Part shown: positions 48,574-58,600 of the stretch, in pieces
Layout of the letters: every line of letters starts with the position of its first letter
Numbering within the stretch: the first letter of the stretch is position 1
From: Reticulitermes speratus
Lineage: Eukaryota > Arthropoda > Insecta > Blattodea > Rhinotermitidae
Assembly: GCA_021186555.1 (NCBI GenBank)
Contig: JAJKFL010000013.1
Location: forward strand, 40,983,144 to 41,047,143
Reading direction: 5' to 3'
DNA: 64,000 bases
Notes under the pieces: generated by a model
The model's database searches: none
What the model was told of the DNA's origin: nothing
The model's input: the letters and a program-made list of their open reading frames with translations, nothing else
Made by a program: the position numbers and the translations under genes

Positions 48574-49245
48574 TTAACTACACAACAGTTTTTTGTTCAT
48601 TTTGCTGAGTATCTCATAAGGATACTGTTCAAGTACATTATCCTCTGGGGAAGTTTCATCAATTGTGTACTTAAGAGCAGTGAAGAAGGCCTTAGCTTGA
48701 GGATTGTGTTTTAGTACTGTAAGAATAACTTTCTTCATATTTGCAGAAAACCCAATCAGTTCCAGTACTTGGAGCATGAACTTACCCAGTCCTTTCCTAT
48801 GCACCTCTTTCTCCAGCTGCAGCTCATAACAATAAAGGACTTCATCACCGAAGTCCATATCAAAACGAAAATGTGAAAATGCTACTGGTTTGGATTCTGG
48901 TTCCAGAGTTCGTGCTATAAGATACCATGCTCTGTCATCTGTCATTTCTTCTTTCTTTGCCTTCTCATTCCAACCCCACTCACATGCTTCATATAAAGCT
49001 TTCATGTTCCTCTTTTCAAGATCAAAAATCCAATCCAGTGTAGCTACATCTAGGGAACCACATGGTTTGCATTCCAGCACGGCGGTAAGGCCACTCTTTT
49101 CGAATTTTCTGAATACAGGGAATGGAGACATGGGGTCTTCCTGATTATTAGCTTTGTTTACAACTGCCTGTGAAGCAGATATTCGAGCGATTTCCTCTTT
49201 TCGCTGTTGTCTCTTCTCTTTACTCTTAGCAGATTTGCGTCCCAT
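48574..49245 (-). CDS. NAA40: N-alpha-acetyltransferase 40 (NatD), intronless
   Basis: A single open frame of 223 residues, close to the 237 of the human protein. It starts MGRKSAKSKEKRQQRKEEIA, the basic N-terminal segment of NAA40, and includes LTAVLECKPCGSLDVATLDW and FDLEKRNMKALYEACEWGWN, substrate-side helices of this family. The GNAT core is residues about 100-210: WYLIARTLEPESKPVAFSHF, FRFDMDFGDEVLYCYELQLE, then the acetyl-CoA loop HRKGLGKFM (149-157) and KKVILTVLKHNPQAKAFF. NAA40 acetylates the N-terminal Ser of histones H4 and H2A. In the usual RxxGxG loop the first Arg is His149. No intron interrupts the frame, whereas the human gene has several, so this may be a lineage that lost introns or a functional retrocopy. 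It points away from UTP14 with 3.4 kb between the start codons. Confidence 0.93.
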   Translation of the reverse strand: MGRKSAKSKEKRQQRKEEIARISASQAVVNKANNQEDPMSPFPVFRKFEKSGLTAVLECKPCGSLDVATLDWIFDLEKRNMKALYEACEWGWNEKAKKEEMTDDRAWYLIARTLEPESKPVAFSHFRFDMDFGDEVLYCYELQLEKEVHRKGLGKFMLQVLELIGFSANMKKVILTVLKHNPQAKAFFTALKYTIDETSPEDNVLEQYPYEILSKMNKKLLCS

Positions 49246-51080
49246 TATTGCACAAAATGCTACCTACTTGTAAATGAAATATATAGCGTTACACAACACT
49301 AACTACCAACAACAACGTCCAACATCCCCCACTACCCTTCTGCCTAGACCACGCATAACGGAATAGTCCGCCACAAACGACGTCAATTACACGTACTGCC
49401 ATGGAAAGAGGATACCAATTGAACTACTGCTGCTCACAAAAAAATATTTTTCACGGTATTACATGTGCTTTACAACCACAACTGCTTTCCTGTATGAAAG
49501 CTTACATGAATGTCGCTCTTGAAACCACACTAATTCTATTCAAATTAACACAGTTAATGGCAAATTCCTTTCTTTTTCCCCTTAAACACTATATTCGATA
49601 GATTATAACAGATGATCTGTGCGATAAATGTTGGTAGTAGGATACTTGCTGCCAACGTAATCATTACATACGTAGAGGGAAAAATAAAAGTGTGGCATTG
49701 GTAGCTCCATGGAGGCGGCCGTGGGCAGAGATGATCATTTATTTTGTACTCTATGGTGGTTAGTGTTCATTATGGTTTTATCCACGTTGTTGGTTGGGAA
49801 AGGAAAGATGTGTGTAGTAGTGTAGTTTAAGGGCAAGTAAGAGGTGGTTAGTGCATTGCAAGTAATTTGCACCTAAATTGTTATCCATGTTCTTATCACA
49901 TGTCTTATTACGCTGAAATTGTGGTTGTGTTGAATATGTAATGTATACAGAAATTCTGTAGTTCTTCAGTTTTGTATTCATTGTAGTTAAGCACCTGACA
50001 GAACACGTCAGTATCGGTCAGTCACTGTTTACAGTCGCAAGTATATAACTAAGCCTAATAATGTGAAAATTACTTAAGCATGTTCACAGTAAAATTGGAT
50101 GAAAGAATAGTTGGTCATCTTACTTTCACACACTAATAGCAACCAGGTTTACATGACATGTATTTCTCCACTGAGCAAAATGTATGTTGTAGTATAGGGC
50201 GTTTGAAAAGTCACTGTGTAGTTGCTGCTACCGTGGTGGTTATATTCTAATGTAAGACCTATTAAACTGGCAGAGTGTAGTGATGCCATAGCGCAACTTG
50301 CAGCGCTGACAACATGCAGGTTGTAAAACACCGCTTGAATGTTGTGTGCAATTATGAGTTGTGTGTGCAGTACTGTATTATGTGGTATTTATCTGCACAG
50401 TGACTTATCTCAACTCCCTCTTAAAGTCTGGTTCTTTTCTACTTTCTAATGTTATTTAGTAATTTTTTATATAATTTAGTTCCCACACTTGCTACATTTT
50501 TTTTGTAAAAACATCTGTTACAAAACAACATGGATCTCCAACTTTTTACATGCATTATGATTGTGATTTTCTACATTCTGCTCCAAGTTCTTTTATTTCT
50601 TTTAATGTAGCACACTCAGTCATGTATGTATGTAAGTATGTACAGGTTACAGTACACAGTGAAGGGTACACTCTAAAATAAAATGTAGTCATAATTATAA
50701 AAGACACCATGATACACATACATACAAGAGTATACATGCATACATATGCAACATGAATCTGTGTGCACAGTTTAGTCAGATGTGTAATTTCAGTCTGTCA
50801 CTCATTTTTTACTAATGTAAAGTTTTCAACAGAGCAGAAGTAGTGAGTTGTAAGGAATTTTTTCACCATCATTTTGAGTTGTGTATTGTTGGTGGGCAAG
50901 TATTTAATCTTGAAGGTAACTTGTTATATAATCTTATCCCAGCACAGTAAATTTCCTTTCTGATAGACTGGAAGATTTGATACTTGTGTGTGTAGGTAGC
51001 ATCTGTGCCACTGTGTGAACTTCTGAGTTTGTCTTGGATTTTTCCAGGTTCTCAGTTATAATGTTATTAGCGCCGGTATA
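49246..51080. promoter_or_regulatory. Divergent interval between NAA40 and UTP14
   Basis: Just upstream of the NAA40 ATG, about 49300-49400 and 49700-49740, the sequence is richer in CpG (for example GGAGGCGGCCGTGGGCAGAG), suggesting promoter and first-exon DNA. UTP14's coding start follows a splice acceptor near 52610, so a noncoding first exon probably lies in this interval. The rest (49750-51080) is AT-rich with no recognised exon. Confidence 0.4.
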
Positions 51081-51082
51081 TA

Positions 51083-51727
51083 CGAGGGGGGACCCAAAAA
51101 TAACCGGAATTACTCGTATTTTGTGAAAATGGTTTATTAGTTGTAATACTATTACAACTCTAGTCTCCTTCAAAGTACTACAAATGGGCCACCTTGGGTC
51201 AAGGGCGCATGGGGCGTGGAGGTATTTCAGGGTGTAGGGGTGACGGTGGAGGTCGGCTCCACCGGTTCCCCTACACCCGTACCTCCACGCCTCCAAGCAG
51301 GACCGACACTTTGTGAAATTAATCCGTTCTGCGGACCCTATCCCACCTCGGGTCAAGGGCGCATGGGGCGTGGAGGTATTTCAGGGTGTAGGGTTGACGA
51401 TGGAGGTCTGGCTCCACCGGTTCCCGTACAACCGTACCTCCACGCCTCCAAGTAGGCCGGACCCTAGGTGTGGATACTTTGAAGTACGATACTACAAAAC
51501 TTCACGCACACTCTTTGTTCTTTATTATCAGCCATCATAAAAATTGCCGAACTGCCTAGCAGGCACTTAGAAAAACAGCCACAACAACAATACCAGTCAA
51601 CCTAGATTGACGCCACGCGGCAGACTGCTAGAGTATTGTGTTGACTCGCAACACCTAGCGGCGCATCGCGCAACTACTTCTAGTTCGCGCCACATTTACA
51701 TTCCGGTTATTTTTGGGTCCCCCCTCG
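51083..51727. mobile_element. Internally deleted mariner with duplicated GC-rich hairpins
   Basis: Terminal inverted repeats of about 28 bp (CGAGGGGGGACCCAAAAATA then ACCGGAAT; exact inverted copy at 51700-51727) are flanked by TA at 51081-51082 and 51728-51729, as for mariner. The inner side of the right end reads, on the minus strand, ATGGCTGATAATAAAGAAC (M-A-D-N-K-E), like a transposase start. The left inner side, with CTCCTTCAAAGTACT, looks like a transposase 3' end. The transposase itself is gone. The middle holds two copies of a roughly 106-bp unit (51196-51301 and 51350-51456), each a long hairpin with arms CGTGGAGGTA...GGTGTAGGGG / CCCCTACACC.GTACCTCCACG. It is clearly more GC-rich than the surroundings. 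Confidence 0.8.
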
Positions 51728-51729
51728 TA

Positions 51730-52610
51730 TTCACTGGCTAAGTGAGTTGTGTGGAACTTGCTAAACAATCCTGTGCATGGTTCTCTTTTATGAGCACCTG
51801 CCATGATTCTGATAACTGTCTTTTGTAGAAGAAGTATTTTATTACTGTCATGAGGATTATCCCAGAATATTGTACCATATGTTGTAATTGAATGGAAATA
51901 TACAGTACACAGCTTTAAGCTGCTCTTTACTGTCTAGCAGTACAAGAAACCTTTCTGCAAAGCATGTGACACTTAACCTTCTCACTTTTTGTCATTGGAA
52001 ATAACTTATAATGAACGATATAATACTTAACTGATCACCTGATTTTATGTACAGGAGGTCATTATAACTTGTTATACTTCCCGATTTACCACCCACTTCA
52101 TGCTGTAATTTCCCATGTACTCCAGTACTATTCCATTCTGTTTTATTCTAGTAATTTTGGTTAGTGGATACATCGTGTAAAGAAACAAATAATGTAGCCT
52201 CATGTTGATGAACAGTTATTTAAGTGAATTCAAAGAACATGTTATGGTTCAGAGTAATGAAAATTTTATGCTGGTATGCTGTTATCAATCATACATGTTG
52301 TTTTTCTGAAAGAAAACAGGGATACTGGCAAAGCATACCAAATGAATTTAAGCCCAACTTTAGGATATTTTCATTCCTTAAAAATAAAATAGTGCCAGTG
52401 CTGTGTAGTGTTGTGTAACATCGGGGGGGGGGGGGGTGAGATAATATAATGCAATGAATACTGAGGGTTGGTGACTGAGCAGAAGGATGTAGCTTGGCAT
52501 TACTAATTTATGAATCTTATTACAAACATTTGTTTATTAATATTATGACATATATTTTTGTATATTTTCTGTTAGTGATGGCATCAGGTGTTGTTTCTTT
52601 TGCTTACAGT
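51730..52610 (+). other. Interval 5' of the first UTP14 coding exon
   Basis: No coding exon seen. A run of 14 G lies at 52423-52436. A pyrimidine-rich acceptor ends at about 52610, shortly before the UTP14 start codon, so much of this is probably intron. Confidence 0.45.
52423..52436. repeat. Poly-G homopolymer run (14 G)
   Basis: An uninterrupted run of 14 G on the plus strand about 190 bp upstream of the UTP14 start codon. It could form G-quadruplex-like structure, but it is most simply a slippage-prone homopolymer. Confidence 0.9.
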
Positions 52611-52626
52611 TTAGATTGGTCTCAAA

Positions 52627-55600
52627 ATGGACAACTTTGATTCCACATACAGTGATAACAGTGACCATGAGATAAATGAAGCCGTACATTCCAATTTGTT
52701 AGCTGCTGTATCTCAACTTGATTGTAAGCAGCGGTATGTCTTATGTGGACTTTATTGATAATCTTATATGAAGTGTGCCATCTTGACAACATGGTTTATC
52801 ACCCTGTGTATAAAGGTCACATGCTGTCCTAGGATTCTGTAAGCATGGCCCTCATCTGCACTGATGAAATATGTTGTTGGAATAATGACATTAGGATATG
52901 CATTTAAGTTGAAGTAGTAAGGATTTGAGGCCTGTATATAAATATGTGTTTTTGAACCAGCTTTGTAGAAAAATTTACATTTTTGTCATGAATTATTGTC
53001 TTGCACTTTTATGTTCTGTTAATTTTGAAGTGGAGCCTGTATTATGCAAGTGATAATTTAGTGTGGCCCACTAAAGTGACAGAGTTACAGGCTACTGCTA
53101 TGTAGCAAAATGTCTGACTTGTATTTGGCAGCAGGTTGAATCCTGGCTTTACTGTCCTTGGTTAAGTAAGCACAAGATTTTTCAGGTTTCAGGATACTGC
53201 TTTCCACTTGCAGGTTTTCTAAAACCTGCCAAGGCAATGCTGAACTACTAGGAGCATTTCAGAAGTTTTTTGTATGATTTTATTGTAATAACAAAATACT
53301 AGATAAAAATACTATTGATATTCCTGAATGTATACACATATGTCCTCTACTCAATGTAAGCACCAGCACTGTCCACACACTTTTCCCATCTACGTCGTAA
53401 ACGATCAATTGCAGCTCTGTATTTGTCCGTGGTCGGACGCTTTAAAGAGGCAGTGACAGCAGTGTTGATATCGTCTTCCGATTGAAATCGTTTTCCCCGA
53501 AGATGTTTTTTTCACACGTGAAAACAACCAATAATCACATGGGGCGAGATCTGGAGAGTAGGGAGGATATGCCAGCACCTCCCAGCCCCAACGTTGCACC
53601 AGATTTTGCACATCACGATGGCGATGAGGTGTTGCATTGTCCTGGAGCAAAATGGCACCACGCTCCAGCAGTTCTGGTTGTTTACAGCAAAGAGCCTTCC
53701 TCACCTTATGCTGCAAGAGTGAGGAGTAATATCGGCCATTAACCGTGGTACCAACTGGCACGGGATGGTCAAGCACAAGCCCATTTCGGCTGAAGAACAT
53801 GACATGCATGACTTTCAGAGTGCCCTGACTGCGCCATGCAATTTTCTTCCTCGGTGACATTGGGGCGCGCCATTCAGCATTCTGTTGTTTCAGCTGAGGG
53901 TCAAATCAATGCATCCAGGACTCGTCAACCATTAAAATGAGATCGAGGAATGCATTGCCTTCATTTCTCCAACGCTGCAGATGTGTGTTGGCGAGAAGAA
54001 CATGCATGGCTCTTTGGTTATCGTTGAGTACGTGTGGAATCCACTTCGCACAAACTTTTCTTTTCCCCAAGCTGTTGGTGAGGATAAGGTAAACACTTGC
54101 TGGCGAGATTCCGACTTCTGTAGCAATTGCTGTGCATGAAATACTGCGCGTACCTTCAAAGACAAATTCCATTTGGTTCACATGGAGTTCATTGGTTGCC
54201 GTCATTGGGGCTCCACTGCGAGGGGCGTTGTCTGTCTGTTCCCGGCCATCCTTAATGAAATTTACCCATCGGTGAACAGTTTCATATGAAGGAGCATGTG
54301 TTCCTAAACCTTCCTTCAACGACTTGTAACACTCTAGAGCACTTTTACCCAACAGAACATTAAATTTTATTACTGTTCTCACGTCGGTCCTCGAGAAATT
54401 TTCTTGTAGTCTTTCCCGATCCATAGCTAAACAGCAACTGACGTCACAAAGACAGTGCACATGTGTGATGGCAGCAATAGAGCCACTGGCACCACACACA
54501 CGTAATTTGAGTTCAATCACATGACGCACTGCACGGTGCTGCCACCATACACAAAACTTCTGAAATGGCCTTTGTAATACTTTAAACAGGCCACAGCTGC
54601 TTCCTTCCACATCTTTCCCGACTAATCTTTCACACTTCTCTTGCCAGTTGATGTTATATAACATATGGAAAACAACTGGTAAATTAATACTGTTGTGTGC
54701 ACCAGCTCTGGATATTGTCTGATAGTTGGCTTTTCTGATCATGTTAATGAACCTGTTGGCTCCAAGGAACACACGTACACATGCACACACACATTCGTTC
54801 ATTCATTCCATGGATCAAAAATGTAGTCAGAGTGACAGTAGGATATGGAGTAACCAGAAAAAATACAAAATATACAGACATAGTACAGTGCCATTAACAT
54901 AAAGTATTCAAATGTTATGCTGAATCATTTATTTACAGCAGATTCTAAGATTATGAATCTTTTTTAAATATAAATTCATCAACTGAGTACAATGAGTGTG
55001 TATTTAAGTATCTTCTTAATGGTACTTTAAATTGAGCCAGCCAATTGAATACAGTCAGTGTCAGTTGCTCTTGGTCTAGTTAGTTACTTTACCTTCTTAT
55101 GGATGTTAAGGTGAATAGTAGAATGGAAGGGCTGGAGAAGGAAACAGTTTTTGTCCGTTACTAGGGATAAGCAGTATCCTTTTATTGTCCTGGTTGTGCT
55201 GAGAGGTATGATGTTAACTTGCAAGTCATGTGCAGTACCACAGAATTGACTTGTACCTTGTTGGTTTTTGTAATTATTGTGATTCAATAGTGCCTTAAAA
55301 CTCACTTAAGAATGTAACCTGTGTTTTTCAGAGTAAAACCTCCAAGTCGTAAGGAATCGAGTTTTCAAGTATCAGAGTTCCATCTAGGGAAGAGTGGTGC
55401 CAACACAAATGTTGTTCTTATAACAAATTTGGCAAAGTCATTAGGCCAGCAAGGTAGCCATGCTGTTATCACCAAACAGTTGCGTTCTGTTCATCGCAAA
55501 GCACGAACACTCCCATGTCCCTTAGAGAAACCTGTTGCTGCAAGGGTAAAGTATATTTTGTAGTTACTGTAGTCAGAACTATCATAGTGGTATGTTTACA

Positions 55601-58600
55601 GGCAGCTTGATTTTAAGCTGGTGATAAGTAAGGATACTTGCCTTTTGCCAAACCACCTGGGGTGAGGACTTTTTTTTGTTTTGCAGTGTCAGTACACACA
55701 TTTCATTAAACCTTTGATGCTGGAATTAAGTGCACAGTGTACTCTGGAATGCATGGTCTTGGCCAGGGACTTAAAGATGTTTGGTTTTCTGAGCATCACA
55801 CTGTGCGTTGACTAAAGTCATCTTCCAGTGCCAAAGGGTTAATAGTGAATCGTCTTATCCTAAACTCTGTTAGTTGCTATCAAACAATCCTCTTCAGTCA
55901 CAAGGCTCATGTTTCCTTCATGCTGATGTGGGTTAAGAAGTAGGTTACTGATGATAACTAATCTTGTTTTATTTATTTCATAATTTTTCAGTTTGAAAGA
56001 TTATATACTCTAAAAGTAGTTACATTTAGTAGCCATGTAGTACCTGAAACAAAGTTGGAAAGTCCGTGTTTTTATTTTGTGCAGAATGTGTACAGAGAGT
56101 AATATAAGCAGAGGTAGTCTTGGAAGGAAAATGTTATAATGCAGAATGTAAAGGTGATGCAGGTATTTACAAGCTTGTTTGTATTCATTGGAAGTTTTGA
56201 TGTACAGATTATTTCAGTTGAGATTTTTTAACATATGTTATGTTGTATTTTACATGACAAATTATATTTTGCAAGCTTTTAGGTTTTCACAGTAATGTGG
56301 ATGAGATATCTGTTCTGTGATATGGCACTTTGTCACTGAGTATTTGGTTCCCGATGTTTTCAGACATCATGGTGGTCACATCTTCAAGGGTCTTCATTCC
56401 TGTTGGACATTTCAACACTTGAAGATGAGAGTACTGCATTGTCTGAAAACATCAGGAACCAAATATTCAGTGACATTATATCCCAGAAGAAAGGATAATT
56501 CAAGCTATATTTTGAATGTAATTTAAATAAGAACACTTTAAAAGTGTGGTGATCACAATGGCCACACAGTACATTGTGTGTATGGCTTTGGGCTATTCAG
56601 ATAATGGGAATCAGAGTTTCGTATCTCATTAGGGGGTTTGGACAGTATTTGCAGCTTTTTGTGTTGTGTGTAGGTAGAGGTCTTGCAAAGGGCTGACCGC
56701 CTTTCTGTGTAGTCTTAAACTATGTCTTAAGGACTTCTGTTTTAGATTTAATTTTGAATTCAGCCACTGCTGCTTATCTGTGAGGCTGAAAAAGAATACA
56801 TATATGAGTATTAAGTTAAACTCTGAACACTTTCATGACCAACCCCAAATGTAGTTCTGTCTAGTTTGTTTTGGTGTCTCTTCAGCTGCGGAATATGATA
56901 TTCCTCAGCTGAAGAGACAACAGAACAACAGAAATCTTCCATCAGGATAGCTGATTAGTGAGTGAAGTTATCAATAATTGTCAAACACAACTGCTTATTA
57001 TAAAAACCACAATTAAAGCTGCAGGTTTCAGCTTGGTTTAAGCCAGCTTCAGGCTATTTACTGTCATACAGAGAGAAAAACATAAAACTGTATTATTGTC
57101 TTGATTATCAGGAATGAAATCTCAATTTTTAATACATCTTATGTGATATTTTTGTGTTTAGATTTTAAAACTGGGCTAAAAGAACTTGTTACAATACATA
57201 TCATTGCACTGGCTTATAGTGTGTTAACATTTTAAAAGTAGCTTGTTTTTCTTGAGTAACTAGAAATTATAAGATTGGTAGGCAGCCTGTTATTAAGACT
57301 TGTTCGTTAGATGGTCGACTTGTTGTCTCATGGACGGAAGAATACTTAGCAGATTGGGCTGGAATAACTTTTGGCTTAATATTTATGTAGCTCTGGATGA
57401 GAATGCCCGGTTTGTTTACATTGTATGGCCAAGTTATGGATTCTTTATTTTTTGGCTTAGATACTAGCCTTGTTATTTTCGTTTCTAAGTGGATGCTACC
57501 TGGATGGTATACATTATCTGAAAATTTGTAGATTAGGTTATGAAGTCTTTGTATTCCTTAAAAGGGTGTAAAAATGTGTTGCAGTCAAAGGAGTTTATTT
57601 TGAAAGAAAGCAAAAAATTTTTTCTCTTATTTTATGTGTATTTATTCTCATAGATGAGTGCTGGAACTTTATTGTTTGACTGTGTATGTAATCATGGTGT
57701 ACTCTTTGTTCCAGATTCAACGTACAGTTGGATTTCAAAATGTGAAAACTCAGCTGGGTCGTTGGGATGCTGTTGTGTACAGCAGTCGAGCTGCTGATCA
57801 ACTTACTTTTCCATTGAAACAGTCCACTGTCAATTTCCAAACAACAGATGATTTTATTTCAAAGTTAAAAGTATGCTTAAATTCAGTTATTATATTAATA
57901 ATCTTGGATGTACATGTTTTCAGTTTATGGAAATCTGGAATTAAGAGTGACCCACACATTAACCTTCATATAGTGATACATACAGAGTAATTTAAAATGC
58001 AACTTCTGGCATGAAAGACACTTCCATACACATTCAGCTGGAGACTCAAGTCTCCTGGGATATGATGGTGTTGTGACTGATGAGTACTACTGAGTGCTGG
58101 CATACTAATTTATATGTTATGTATGTAAGTGATATTCTTTAACAAACAAAAGAGAGCCTGCAACCTTTTTTTTTTCTACCTCCCTTTTCTTCCCTGTTAA
58201 AATTGTTACAATTCAGTAATATAACTGCACATTAAATGAGTATTTGTGCATATACAGCATATTAATGCTGTAGTGGAAGGAGTCATTAACATTTTAGCAA
58301 GATTGTATTCAGCACCCCATCACACTAAATTTTTAATCATGTATTGATTTTTTTAATTGACTGAAATATATTTTTCCATAAATGATAAAATGCATTGTAT
58401 CAAAATTTCTTGACTGTAGTTAGTGATGTCTCCCTTGAGACCAGTGATATAAAGAAAAAATTACTATTACCACAGCACCAGTCTCCTACCCACTTGCCTA
58501 CCAGTGAGCATGCATGTTCAAGCAAAGTGTAGTCCTTAGCTTGGTTTTTTATGAAGCATAGTCATGTGGCTCAGAAAAGTCATTACAGTTAATCTGTTTT

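Noticed and set aside
51216..51540. Pro/Gly-rich open frames on both strands within the mariner-ended element
   Set aside because: They arise from the duplicated GC-rich hairpin units, differ between the two copies and overlap on opposite strands.
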